From the NCBI GenBank assembly GCA_965207595.1, contig CBDBMW010000013.1, positions 124,001 to 188,000 of the forward strand: DNA of 64,000 bases. The letters run 5' to 3'. The translations under genes and the position numbers were made by a program. The notes below the pieces were generated by a model. That model searched no databases, was not told where the DNA came from, and worked only from the letters and a program-made list of their open reading frames with translations. Below, in pieces: positions 34,510 to 42,840 of this stretch (position 1 is the first letter of the stretch; each line of letters starts with the position of its first letter). Source of the DNA: JAGWAJ01 sp026707615. GTDB lineage: Bacteria; Acidobacteriota; Vicinamibacteria; Vicinamibacterales; UBA8438.

Positions 34510-34632
34510 GTTCCGCGACGCGGCGGCCCGTGATCCCGGCGTCATCGGCTGACAAGGCGGCAACGCAATTCGCGTCACCGTCCTAACGCCTGCGCGCCAA
34601 GCCCTCGAGACACGATCAAGGAGTACTGGGCG

Positions 34633-34812
34633 GTCCTCAAAGCGACCGTCGGGCCCGACCGGTGAGGTGGTCGACGTCGAGGTGCTGCGCTCCGTGCCGG
34701 AGCTCGACGAGGCGGCGGTCACCGCGGTCCGGCAGTGGCGCTACGAGCCGACCCTTGTGGATGGCGTGGCCTTCCCTTTCGCATGACGGTGACGGTCAAC
34801 TCCACGCTGATG
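34633..34812 (+). pseudogene. TonB C-terminal domain relic with two frameshifts
   Basis: The segments VLKATVGPD, then GEVVDVEVLRSVPELDEAAV and TAVRQWRYEPTLVDG, then MTVTVNSTL make up the C-terminal domain of a TonB/energy-transducer protein (normally ...VDGVPVPVVMTVTVNF). An extra base near 34660 and another indel near 34782 break the frame, and no N-terminal anchor or Pro-rich region precedes it. It is therefore a fragment and cannot be expressed as one protein. It sits 120 bases after the DUF222-HNH gene. Confidence 0.7.
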
Positions 34813-34833
34813 GGGCGAAGCCGGGACGAGCCT

Positions 34834-35331
34834 TCACGCGTCCGGCGCGGGCGGAGACGCGCCACCGCCCGCGGGCGATCCTGCGGAGACAACGCAGCGC
34901 CCCGGACGCTGATTCCCCGTTGGGATTTCAGGGCTCGGTGCGCTCGACCGTGCCGGGTCAGTCGGAGCGACGAGCGACTTGAGCGCGTCGACATCGGTTC
35001 GGACTCGGTCGAGACCAAGGTCGTACATTCGCTGTAGGTTCAACCAGAACTCTGGGCTCATGCTGAGGGCTCGTCCGATGCGGAGCGCCGTGTCCGGCGT
35101 CACCGATCGGCGCCCGCGAATGACGTCGTTGATGTGCTGTGGGGGCGCGTCGATCGCTCGCGCCAAACAGAACTGCGTGATCCCAAGCTCGTGGAGGATC
35201 TCTGCCAGATGCTCTCCCGGATGAATGGGATGGATGCTGCCCACGGCTTGGGACTCAAGCGTAGTCGTAGTCGTAACTTCCGATCTTCCACGCGGCGAGG
35301 CCCGGCGGCTTCGCCGTGCGGGTGAGGCCAC
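34834..35331 (-). CDS. higA: HigA-family antitoxin (XRE-type HTH), apparently without its HigB
   Basis: The conserved core HPIHPGEHLAEILHELGITQ, then FCLARAIDAPPQHINDVIRG, RRSVTPDTALRIGRAL and MSPEFWLNLQRMYDL is a full HigA-type helix-turn-helix. Such proteins neutralise a HigB ribonuclease and repress the operon. The start is uncertain: GTG 35331 (used here) adds a basic low-complexity leader; GTG 35244 would begin just before HPIHPGEH, as in most homologues. After the core the C-terminal 50 residues are Pro/Gly/Ser-rich and atypical, suggesting that the true end was lost. No HigB toxin is found in the 98 bases before the divergent nuclease gene, so this is an orphan or decaying module. Confidence 0.75.
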   Translation of the reverse strand: MASPARRSRRASPRGRSEVTTTTTLESQAVGSIHPIHPGEHLAEILHELGITQFCLARAIDAPPQHINDVIRGRRSVTPDTALRIGRALSMSPEFWLNLQRMYDLGLDRVRTDVDALKSLVAPTDPARSSAPSPEIPTGNQRPGRCVVSAGSPAGGGASPPAPDA

Positions 35332-35334
35332 GAC

Positions 35335-35363
35335 TTGCGGCCGTTCCCTGTCCAGCGTACACT
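35335..35363 (+). promoter_or_regulatory. Candidate promoter of the PD-(D/E)XK gene pair
   Basis: TTGCGG (35335-35340), a 17-bp spacer and TACACT (35358-35363) lie 67 bases before the first nuclease gene. The -10 is good and the -35 half-matched. It overlaps the upstream region of the divergent HigA gene, so HigA could influence it. Confidence 0.45.
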
Positions 35364-35429
35364 ACGACCCGTGCCGGCCAACTCGCGTTGCCTGCCCAGT
35401 GCCCGCTACGAGGGAGGGAGTGGACGGAC

Positions 35430-36491
35430 ATGAGTCTACTGGAGCATCTCGTGCCCGAGTGGCTCCCTGAGGAGACCGCGACGAGAGCGCTCGCCTATAT
35501 CCTCGACCCGCACGCTTCGCCGGGCATGGCGCAGGCGTTCGTCGACTCGCTCACCCGCACGGGGCTCTCGCCGTTCACACCCGGCAAGGTAGAGCCCGAT
35601 CCGAGTCAGAAGCGCGACAGCCATCCCGACCTGACCATTCGCGACCAGGCTGGGCAGGCGAGAGTCTTGGTTGAAGCTGCGTTTTGGAAGGACGTTGACT
35701 CCGCGCAACCGGCCGCGTACTTGCGGAGGCTTCCCCAAGACCCGCCGTCGGGGCTCGTGTTCATCGTACCGCAGGGCCGGCTTCAGGGTCTCTGGGGTGA
35801 CTTCAAGGCGCGGTGCAACGGCGCTGGAATCGATCTGAAGGGCGAAATGCCAACTGGCGGTAGCGTGGCCTGCGGGCGGGCCGACAGCCGTCTCCTGGTG
35901 GTCGTGAGTTGGACGTTCCTGCTCGACACGCTTCGGCAGGCGGCGAGGGACGTCGCCATCGAGCAGGATATCGTCCAGCTTCGGGGCTTGACCGAGCGGA
36001 TGGAACGGAAAGGGTTCCCACCACTCGAAGAGAGCGAGGTCGCCGATGCCCGTTTGGCCGGGAGGTTGATGAGCTACCGGCGCCTGGTTGTCAAGATCGT
36101 CGACCGGCTTGTGGCGGAGAAGGTCGCGCGCCTCGCGAGGGGCGGCTGGCAGTCCGGTTCCTACCGGAGCGGACGAATGCTGAATCGACGGATGCAGGTG
36201 CGCGACACGTTCGACATGCGGTTTGGGATCGAACTCAGGGCGTGGCGCGATGCTGGGATCACACCACTCTGGTGGGTGTTGCATGGTGCAGGCGGCCGCT
36301 GGCAGAGAATCCAAGACGCTCTCGATGATGTTCGAGCGTACGACGATTCGCTGTACATCCCGATACCGTTGAAGACAGGGGTGGGGGAAGCCCGCGTAAT
36401 CGGCGACGCGGTCGAGCGGATGCGGACCGTCGCCGACACCCTCGTGGCACTCACCCGGAACGAGCGACCCGCTGTACGGTCGGGAGAGTAG
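35430..36491 (+). CDS. PD-(D/E)XK nuclease-like protein with degenerate active site
   Basis: A 353-residue homologue of the next gene. Its N-terminal third has the nuclease-fold pattern SHPDLTIRDQ (Asp67) and RVLVEAAFWKDVDSAQPAAY, but where active members have Glu-Asn-Lys this protein has Glu82-Ala-Ala84, so the catalytic lysine is missing. Lys87 is nearby and could substitute only if it migrated. The middle and C-terminal parts (IEQDIVQLRGLTERMERKGF, RMLNRRMQVRDTFDMRFGIE, ITPLWWVLHG) match its neighbour in order. AGGGAGGGAG precedes ATG 35430. It is probably a non-cutting partner or sensor subunit of a two-protein system. Composition is somewhat less GC-rich than core genes. Confidence 0.7.
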   Translation: MSLLEHLVPEWLPEETATRALAYILDPHASPGMAQAFVDSLTRTGLSPFTPGKVEPDPSQKRDSHPDLTIRDQAGQARVLVEAAFWKDVDSAQPAAYLRRLPQDPPSGLVFIVPQGRLQGLWGDFKARCNGAGIDLKGEMPTGGSVACGRADSRLLVVVSWTFLLDTLRQAARDVAIEQDIVQLRGLTERMERKGFPPLEESEVADARLAGRLMSYRRLVVKIVDRLVAEKVARLARGGWQSGSYRSGRMLNRRMQVRDTFDMRFGIELRAWRDAGITPLWWVLHGAGGRWQRIQDALDDVRAYDDSLYIPIPLKTGVGEARVIGDAVERMRTVADTLVALTRNERPAVRSGE

Positions 36492-36493
36492 CC

Positions 36494-37606
36494 ATGCGCC
36501 TGAGTCTCCTGGGTCACCTTGTTCCCCTGATCCGCCAGCCTGAGCCGGCTGCGACACAGGCGCTCTACCATGTCCTGGCCGGTGCGCCAAAGGTCGCAGC
36601 GGCGTTCGTCCATCTCCTGACGGGGGGACATTTCGAGATCGGGTGGATCGGAAGCGAGTGGAAGATCGGGAGGGGATCCCCGGACTTGGCAATCTACGAC
36701 GCGGACGGCAAGTGCCGTGTGTTCGTCGAGAACAAGTTCTGGGCTCTGCTGACCAACCAACAACCCGTCGCGTACCTCAGGGAGTTGGAGCGCCAAGGAG
36801 GCGACGTACTCGCGTTTATCGCGCCGGACGGCCGGCGGGACAGTCTCTGGGCTGAACTGAAGGAGCGGTGCGAGCAGGAACGCTGCGAGCTGGCCGAAGA
36901 GATGAAGACGGAGCACTTCCACCGCATGCGTGTGGGAGATGTGGCGTTGCTCCTCACAAGTTGGAGACGCGTTCTTGAGACGTTGCGGCACGCGGCGGTC
37001 TCGGCGGGCCTCACGACCATAGAACAGGACATCATTCAGCTCACAGGACTCGCAGAGCGAAGGAGCTCGGGGGGCTTTCCGCCACCCGAGGAGGAACAGC
37101 CGGATGGCGGGATCCCGACGGGGGAGGCTGCCTTTCAACCACTGCACAGCGATGAACCAGGAGACTGGCGCGTAGCCCGCCGCCTACTCAGCTTAGGCCG
37201 TCTCATCGACGGCATCAGCGCCCGACTAATGAACGACGAACTCGCCGACGCTGCGGGCTTGAGAGCGGCGGGTTGGGGTCGATACTTGCGCCTTCGGGGC
37301 AGGTTTGTGCTCCGTCTGCGCGTAAGCCTCACCGCGTGGCGCGAGTCGGCAGTCACTCCGCTATGGTGCGAGATGCACGATTCCTGGTCCGGTGTCGGTG
37401 TTCCGCTGCGTTCAATTGAGGGGCGTTTCGCCGGGGCACGCTCGGACGACAACGGGGGTCTGGCGCTGCCGATTCGCCTGAGGACCGACGTCGCGCGCGA
37501 TCGGGTGATCGCCGATGCGATCGAGCAGATGCATGGCGTGGCCGACAAGCTTGAAGAGGCGGATCCGGGCGTGGGCGACGGGCACGCTTCCGGCGTCGGC
37601 GTCTGA
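36494..37606 (+). CDS. PD-(D/E)XK nuclease family protein
   Basis: A 370-residue protein beginning two bases after the upstream paralogue stops, hence the same operon. The active site appears complete: Asp64 in GSPDLAIYDA, then Glu79-Asn-Lys81 in CRVFVENKFWALLTNQQPVA, the classic PD...ExK arrangement, with the Gln of QQPVAYL following. The C-terminal region (TIEQDIIQLTGLAERRSSGG, GRYLRLRGRFVLRLRVSLTA, VTPLWCEMHDSW) is shared with the upstream protein and would act as a recognition or dimer domain. The cut target is unknown. The location in an accessory region next to toxin-antitoxin genes fits a defence role, but that is inference. Confidence 0.78.
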   Translation: MRLSLLGHLVPLIRQPEPAATQALYHVLAGAPKVAAAFVHLLTGGHFEIGWIGSEWKIGRGSPDLAIYDADGKCRVFVENKFWALLTNQQPVAYLRELERQGGDVLAFIAPDGRRDSLWAELKERCEQERCELAEEMKTEHFHRMRVGDVALLLTSWRRVLETLRHAAVSAGLTTIEQDIIQLTGLAERRSSGGFPPPEEEQPDGGIPTGEAAFQPLHSDEPGDWRVARRLLSLGRLIDGISARLMNDELADAAGLRAAGWGRYLRLRGRFVLRLRVSLTAWRESAVTPLWCEMHDSWSGVGVPLRSIEGRFAGARSDDNGGLALPIRLRTDVARDRVIADAIEQMHGVADKLEEADPGVGDGHASGVGV

Positions 37607-37937
37607 GTGTCTCCCGCGGAGCGTAGTGGGACTTGCGCACCTCGATCACGACGTCCAGGGGCTGTGAGCCCGCGGTCGAGCTACATCAAGGGACGATCGT
37701 GCTGACCGCCTTGGCCCCGAATCGGGCTGCTTCAGCGGGTCGGAGTGGCGGAACCGGAAGACCGCAAGCCCGGCGAGCCTGATGCGACCACGCGATAGGG
37801 TGTCGCGTATCGACGACGAGGGGTTCCGTCTGGCACTCGCGACGCGCGAGGCGAGTTGAACAAGCCAACTCATCCCCACCAGCCAGATCCGTTTTCTCGT
37901 GCCCGTGGGGCGCTGCCGACCGCCGTCAGTGCAGCTC
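37607..37937. other. 330-bp gap without a recognised gene
   Basis: Both strands contain only short frames without recognisable motifs or ribosome sites. A minus-strand segment reading RIRLAGLAVFRFRHSDPLKQ and a plus-strand IDDEGFRLALATREAS look vaguely protein-like and could be remnants, but I cannot assign either to a family. Confidence 0.4.
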
Positions 37938-37986
37938 TTGACAGGGCCGATCGGCCCGCGCAATGATAGGCAGACGGTCGGTCTAT
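37938..37986 (+). promoter_or_regulatory. TetR operon promoter with overlapping inverted-repeat operator
   Basis: A perfect -35 TTGACA (37938-37943), an 18-bp spacer and AATGAT (37962-37967) are followed by ATAGGCAGAC-G-GTCGGTCTAT (37966-37986), a 21-bp inverted repeat with 8 of 10 matching positions. The repeat starts inside the -10 and ends 12 bases before the TetR start codon, the usual place for autorepression. Confidence 0.65.
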
Positions 37987-37998
37987 GAATGGAAGGCC

Positions 37999-38763
37999 AT
38001 GGCGCGGACGGTGAACGAGGCGGCGCACGCCGAGCGGCGGAGCGCGTTCCTGGATACGGCCCAGCGGTTGATGGGGACCAAGGGCTACGAGCAGATGACG
38101 ATCCAGGACGTGCTGAGCGATCTCGGGGCCTCGAAGGGAGCGCTCTACCACTACTTCGACTCCAAGCAGGCGCTGCTCGAGGGCATCGTGGAGCGCTACG
38201 CGGAGGCGATGGAGGAGCACCTCGCCCGCTGCGCGGCCGACCCGGACCTGACCGCGATCCAGAAGCTGCGCGGGTTCTTCACCGGCCTCCGCCCCAGCGC
38301 GGCCGAGGTGCGGCTCAGCGTCGCCGCCGTCCCGACCTGGTATTCCGACGACAACGCCGCCGCCCGCCATCGCCTCCGCGTCCGGGTGACGGACCGGATC
38401 GTTCCGCTGCTCGCGGAGATCGTGAAGCAGGGCGTCGCGGAGGGCGTGTTCACGACCGGTTTTGCGGATTGGGCAGGCCAGATTGCGATCGAGTTGATCC
38501 TCGACGTCGAGGAGACAGCCGGCCGGCAGATGCTGGCCGTCGGGCCCGATGGGCTCGACGCGGCGAGCATCGAGCGCATGGCCGCCGCGTACGCCGACGC
38601 GCTGGAGCGGGTGCTCGGCGCCCCGGCCGGCTCGCTGGTGCTGATCGATCCCACCGCGCTGCGGGCGTGGCTGGACGTAACGAACGACACGAACGACGAG
38701 CAGCCCGGCGAGGCTGCGCGAAAACTGGAGGGGAAGACGCAATGGCACGGAACAACGACGTGA
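37999..38763 (+). CDS. TetR/AcrR family transcriptional regulator
   Basis: A 254-residue repressor. Residues about 12-60 form the TetR helix-turn-helix (AFLDTAQRLMGTKGYEQMTI, then VLSDLGASKGALYHYFDSKQ). The C-terminal domain, which would bind the inducer, resembles none I can name. ATG 37999 follows GGAAGG and a strong promoter with an inverted repeat. The 3' end overlaps the next gene by 22 bases, so the regulator is the first gene of the ABC exporter operon and probably represses it. The inducer may be the exported compound. Confidence 0.92.
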   Translation: MARTVNEAAHAERRSAFLDTAQRLMGTKGYEQMTIQDVLSDLGASKGALYHYFDSKQALLEGIVERYAEAMEEHLARCAADPDLTAIQKLRGFFTGLRPSAAEVRLSVAAVPTWYSDDNAAARHRLRVRVTDRIVPLLAEIVKQGVAEGVFTTGFADWAGQIAIELILDVEETAGRQMLAVGPDGLDAASIERMAAAYADALERVLGAPAGSLVLIDPTALRAWLDVTNDTNDEQPGEAARKLEGKTQWHGTTT

Positions 38764-39518
38764 GACGCCGGATCGCGGCCTTCGCCGTGCTGGCCGGTCT
38801 GGCGACCGCGGGCACGGCGCACGCGCAGCTCGATCCCATCGAGATCATGAACCGCGTGCAGGACCTCTACCGCGGCGAATCGAGCCACGGCCAGGTGACG
38901 ATGGAGATCGTTACCGAGCACTGGTCGCGTTCGCTGACGATGGAGTCGTGGTCGTACGGGGAGGATCACTCCCTGATCCGGATCCTGGCCCCGGCCCGCG
39001 AAGCGGGCACCGCCACGCTGATGGCGGACGACGACATCTGGAACTACCTGCCGCGGGTCGACCGGACCATCAAGGTGCCGGCCTCGATGATGGGCGGCTC
39101 GTGGATGGGGTCGCACTTCACGAACGACGACCTCGTGCAGGAGAGCCGCCTGGTCGACGACTACGACGTCGAGATCACCTTCGACGGCGAGCGCGACGGG
39201 ATGCGGGTGTGGGAGATCACGCTCACGCCGAAGCCCGAGGCCGCGGTGGTCTGGGGCCGCGTCGAGTACACCGTGCGGCAGGCGGACACGTTGCCGGTCA
39301 GCGTCCTCTACTACGACGAGGACGGCGAGGTGGCCCGTTCGATGGAGTTCAAGGAATACGAGCGGATCGGCGGCCGCACCATGCCGCGCCTGATGGACAT
39401 GCGCCCGGCGGACAAGCCGGAGGAGCGGACGACGATGCGCTACGACGACATCGAGTACGACGTCGGCATCGACGAGTCGTTCTTCTCGCTGCGCACCCTG
39501 CAGACCCGGCGGCGGTGA
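38742..39518 (+). CDS. Outer membrane lipoprotein-sorting protein (LolA-like)
   Basis: A 258-residue exported protein with signal peptide FAVLAGLATAGTAHAQ. The mature part matches the LolA-like family PF17131: IMNRVQDLYRGESSHGQVTM, SWSYGEDHSLIRILAPAREA, DIWNYLPRVDRTIKVPASMM and GGSWMGSHFTNDDLVQESRL. The fold is an open beta-barrel that carries lipids or lipoproteins across the periplasm. It is coupled to the TetR gene by a 22-base overlap and sits directly ahead of the permeases, which points to a dedicated lipid or lipoprotein export route. GGAGGGG precedes the ATG. Confidence 0.9.
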   Translation: MARNNDVRRRIAAFAVLAGLATAGTAHAQLDPIEIMNRVQDLYRGESSHGQVTMEIVTEHWSRSLTMESWSYGEDHSLIRILAPAREAGTATLMADDDIWNYLPRVDRTIKVPASMMGGSWMGSHFTNDDLVQESRLVDDYDVEITFDGERDGMRVWEITLTPKPEAAVVWGRVEYTVRQADTLPVSVLYYDEDGEVARSMEFKEYERIGGRTMPRLMDMRPADKPEERTTMRYDDIEYDVGIDESFFSLRTLQTRRR

Positions 39519-39525
39519 GCGCGCG

Positions 39526-40785
39526 ATGAGCGAGTCCCCCTGGTCCCGCATCGGCTGGCGCAACGTCAGGCGCCACCCCAAGCGCACCATCCTCACCGCG
39601 CTGGGCCTGGCCGTCGGTTACGGCCTCGTCGTGTTCTTCATCGGCTGGGTGAACGGCCTCGTCGCCGAGATGGTCGAGAACGCGACCGGCCTGATGAGCG
39701 GCCAGATCGAGATCCACGATGCCGAGTACCGGCCCGAGCGCAGCATCTACGACACCCTCGGGGGGCGCGACGGCGTCGACTACGCGGCGCTGATGGACCG
39801 CATCGCGGAGGACGAGCGCGCGGTGGGGGTGGCGCCGCGCGTCTTCGCGGCCGGCCTCGTCAGCTCGGGCGAGGCGACGACGGCCGGCCAGTTGATGGGC
39901 ATCGATCCGGCGCGCGAGACCGGTGTGACCCGGTTCCTCGAGGGGCTGAACGAGGGGCGCCTGCCCGAGACGGGCCGCAACGAGATGGCGATCGGGTCCG
40001 AGATGGCCCGCCAGCTCGAGGTGGGGGTCGGCGACGAGCTGGTGGTCGTCGCGCCGGGGGCGGACGGCTCCATGGGCAACGACCTCTACACCGTAGCCGG
40101 CATCTACACCACCGGCCTGGTCGAGCTCGATGCGACCAACGCGGTGCTGCCGCTCGCCGACCTCCAGGCGCTGGTGACGCTGGATCCGGCCCGGATCCAC
40201 GAGATCGTCGTCGCCACGACGGACCCGTTTCTCGCCGACGACATGGCGGCGGGCGTCGCCGACTCCCTGGGGGCGGACGACCTCGGGATGGAGGTCGCGT
40301 CGTGGACCGAGCTGAATCCGGTCATCCTGGAGTACAGCGCGCTCATCGACAGCTTCTACCTGATCATCTACCTCTTCGTCTTCGGCATCGCCATCTTCGG
40401 GGTCGCCAACACGATGCTGATGGCGACCTACGAGCGACGGCGCGAGATCGCCGTGATGCTGGCGATGGGCGCGGCCCCGGGCGCGATCGTGAAGGCCATC
40501 CTGTACGAAGCCGCGGCGATGGGGCTGCTGAGCGTAGCCGTCGGAGTGGCCCTCTCGCTGCCCCCCATGCTGTGGTGGGCCGCCGCTCCGGTTGACATGA
40601 GCTGGCTGTACGGCGGCGTGACCTTTCAGGGGGTCCTGGTGCGGCCCGTGATACGGGTCGCGCTCGACCCGACGCACTGGGTGCAGGCGGCGGTGGCGCT
40701 GTTCGCCACGGCGCTCGTCGCGGCCCTCTATCCGGCGTGGCGGGCGTCGCGCGTGCCGCCGGCCGACACGCTTTCCGGAATATAG
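39526..40785 (+). CDS. ABC transporter permease (FtsX/MacB/LolC-E type)
   Basis: A 419-residue permease with the FtsX arrangement: one membrane helix near the N-terminus (TILTALGLAVGYGLVVFFIG), a large periplasmic domain of about 230 residues, and three C-terminal helices (LIIYLFVFGIAIFGVANTML, the MATYERRREIAVMLAMGAAP coupling segment, and FATALVAALYPAWRAS). Such permeases do not form a classical channel but transmit ATP-driven motion to periplasmic partners. It starts seven bases after the LolA-like gene and is followed 14 bases later by a second, related permease, so the pair probably forms a heterodimer. Confidence 0.92.
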   Translation: MSESPWSRIGWRNVRRHPKRTILTALGLAVGYGLVVFFIGWVNGLVAEMVENATGLMSGQIEIHDAEYRPERSIYDTLGGRDGVDYAALMDRIAEDERAVGVAPRVFAAGLVSSGEATTAGQLMGIDPARETGVTRFLEGLNEGRLPETGRNEMAIGSEMARQLEVGVGDELVVVAPGADGSMGNDLYTVAGIYTTGLVELDATNAVLPLADLQALVTLDPARIHEIVVATTDPFLADDMAAGVADSLGADDLGMEVASWTELNPVILEYSALIDSFYLIIYLFVFGIAIFGVANTMLMATYERRREIAVMLAMGAAPGAIVKAILYEAAAMGLLSVAVGVALSLPPMLWWAAAPVDMSWLYGGVTFQGVLVRPVIRVALDPTHWVQAAVALFATALVAALYPAWRASRVPPADTLSGI

Positions 40786-40799
40786 CGGGGACAGGCCAA

Positions 40800-42092
40800 A
40801 TGAAGGCACGACCTTCCATGCATCTCGGCGTCATCCTGATGCTGGCGCTGCGCAACCTGCGGCGCAACCTGCGGCGCACCGTCCTCACCGCGACCGCGTT
40901 CATCATCGGCGGGGCGCTGCTCACTTTCGCCCAGACGTTCGGGGACGGGACGCACGAGCAGTGGATCGACTCCGGCGTCCGCACCGGGAGCGGCCACGTC
41001 ACGGTGGAGGTTCCCGACTTCCGCGTCAGCCGCAAGATCGAGGACCGGCTGCCGGGCAGCACGCTGCAGCTCGTCCGCAAGGCGGTCGACTCTTCCGCGG
41101 CTGCCGACCGGGTCACGGACGTCTTCTACCGCTTGACGATCAACGGACTCGCCACCTCGGCGTCCGGCGCGCGCGGGGCCCAGATCCTGGGGGTCGATCC
41201 GACCATCGAGGCGGCGCTCAGTCCACTGGACGAGCAGATCGTCGAGGGGCGCTACCTCAGGAAGGATGACCGCCTCGCGGCCTACGTGGGCGCGGGCCTC
41301 GTCGATGCCCTCGACCTGCGCATCGGCTCCCGGCTGGTCGTGATGGCGCAGGACGCGCACAGGGAGGTGGCTGGCCAGCTCGTGCGCGTCGTCGGCATCT
41401 TCCGGACGGGCATCAGCGAGCTCGACGACGCCGTGATTCACGTGCCGATCGCGACGGCCGGGGAGTGGCTCGGAACCGGCAGCGACGTCACGAACGTCGG
41501 CGTCATGGTCGACGACAGCCGGGCCGTGCCGCGGCTCGCCCGGCATCTGCGGAGGGAGCTGGCCGAGCCGATCAGCAAGGGGAGCACCACGGTGATGGAC
41601 TGGCGCGAGGCGATGCCCGCGCTCTACTCCGCCGTCCTGCTCGACGAGTGGAGCGCGTACCTCATCCTGGGCATCCTCTTCGTCATCGTCGGCTTCAGCA
41701 TCATCAACACCGTCCTGATGTCGGTCCTCCACCGCCACCGGGAGTTCGGTGTGCTCCAGGCGCTGGGGCTGACCCCGCGCCAGACCGGCTCGGTGGTGCT
41801 GGCCGAGGGGCTGCTGCAGACGGTCGTCTGCGCGATCCTCGGGGTGGCGGTGGGGCTCGGCATCACGGCCGCCTTCAGCGGAGGCATCGACATCAGCGGC
41901 ATGACCGGTGACATGGAGAACATGGAGTTCTCCGGGGTGGTGGTCGACCCGGTCATCGTGCCCATGGTCACTCCGGTGCGCATCCTGTACATCCTCGGTT
42001 TCATGGTCCTCGTCGGCGTCGTCTCGTCCGTCTACCCCGCCATGCGGGCCGCCACCATCGACGTTACCGAGTCGATGAAGTTCGAGCGCTAG
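40800..42092 (+). CDS. ABC transporter permease (FtsX/MacB/LolC-E type), second copy
   Basis: A 430-residue paralogue of the preceding permease: N-terminal helix (TVLTATAFIIGGALLTFAQT), a large periplasmic domain, then helices around LILGILFVIVGFSIINTVLM, SVLHRHREFGVLQALGLTPR and ILYILGFMVLVGVVSSVYPA. The coupling helix HRHREFGVLQALG is the part that docks on the ATPase encoded next. The start ATG 40800 follows GGGGACAGG. The two permeases share layout but are clearly diverged, which fits a LolC/LolE-like heterodimer. Confidence 0.92.
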   Translation: MKARPSMHLGVILMLALRNLRRNLRRTVLTATAFIIGGALLTFAQTFGDGTHEQWIDSGVRTGSGHVTVEVPDFRVSRKIEDRLPGSTLQLVRKAVDSSAAADRVTDVFYRLTINGLATSASGARGAQILGVDPTIEAALSPLDEQIVEGRYLRKDDRLAAYVGAGLVDALDLRIGSRLVVMAQDAHREVAGQLVRVVGIFRTGISELDDAVIHVPIATAGEWLGTGSDVTNVGVMVDDSRAVPRLARHLRRELAEPISKGSTTVMDWREAMPALYSAVLLDEWSAYLILGILFVIVGFSIINTVLMSVLHRHREFGVLQALGLTPRQTGSVVLAEGLLQTVVCAILGVAVGLGITAAFSGGIDISGMTGDMENMEFSGVVVDPVIVPMVTPVRILYILGFMVLVGVVSSVYPAMRAATIDVTESMKFER

Positions 42093-42138
42093 GCCAAGCG
42101 GAGCGGCAGGCGACGATTGGCGGGCGAGGGAGTCTGCA

Positions 42139-42840
42139 ATGAGCGAATCGAACGGTTACGCCGTGCGCACCGCCGGCGTATGGAAGGTCTTCGAGCAGGA
42201 AGCGGAAGAGGTGCAGGCGGTCCGCGACGTCAGCCTGACGATCGGCCGCGGCGAGTTCACGGCCCTCGCGGGGCCGTCGGGATCGGGCAAGACGACGCTG
42301 CTGAACCTGATCGGCGGGCTCACGCGCCCCACCCGCGGCGAGATCTGGGTCGCGGGCCAGGAGCTCGGGGCGCTTTCGAACCAGGAGCTCGCGCATCTTC
42401 GGCTCGAGCAGGTCGGCTTCGTCTTCCAGGCCTACAACCTGCTGCCGGTGCTCACGGCGCTCGAGAACGCGGAGTTCCCGATGCTGCTCCAGGGCGTGCC
42501 GGCGGCGGAACGCTCGGATCGGGTCCGCGAGCTCTTCGATCGGACCGGCATGACGGGGCTGGAGGACCGGCGGCCGGGCAAGCTCTCCGGCGGGCAACAG
42601 CAGCGGGTGGCGGTGGTGCGCGCGGTGGCGAGCCAGCCGGCCCTGGTCCTGGCCGACGAGCCGACCGCGAACCTCGACTCGCACGCCAGCGAGGCGCTGC
42701 TCGACATGATGGCCGAGCTCAACCGCGAGCTCGGCGTCACCTTCGTCTTCGCCACGCACGACGGGCACGTGATGGAGCGGTCGCGCCGGCTGGTCCGGAT
42801 GGTCGACGGCGCCATCGATTCGGACGAGACCCGCTCCTGA
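42139..42840 (+). CDS. ABC transporter ATP-binding protein (LolD/MacB type)
   Basis: A 233-residue ATPase. Walker A GPSGSGKT (about 45-52), Q-loop in FVFQAYNLLPVLTALENAEF, signature LSGGQQQRVAVVRAV, Walker B LVLADEPTANLD and the switch His in FVFATHDGHV are all intact. It belongs to the MacB/LolD branch that energises FtsX-type permeases. Its position after two such permeases and a LolA-like carrier makes it the motor of this exporter. The stop overlaps the next ATG by one base (TGATG). Confidence 0.95.
   Translation: MSESNGYAVRTAGVWKVFEQEAEEVQAVRDVSLTIGRGEFTALAGPSGSGKTTLLNLIGGLTRPTRGEIWVAGQELGALSNQELAHLRLEQVGFVFQAYNLLPVLTALENAEFPMLLQGVPAAERSDRVRELFDRTGMTGLEDRRPGKLSGGQQQRVAVVRAVASQPALVLADEPTANLDSHASEALLDMMAELNRELGVTFVFATHDGHVMERSRRLVRMVDGAIDSDETRS

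Noticed and set aside
34633..34812. TGA inside the TonB relic as a possible further selenocysteine
   Set aside because: The frame after the TGA is not the one that continues the domain; an indel is needed, so it is a frameshift, not recoding.
35244..35429. Possible HigB remnant upstream of HigA on the minus strand
   Set aside because: The frame ending KIGSYDYDYA is only faintly like a HigB end; too short and without the toxin's conserved residues to call.
37607..37937. Possible small gene fragments on both strands
   Set aside because: Neither short protein-like stretch matches a family or has a start with a ribosome site.
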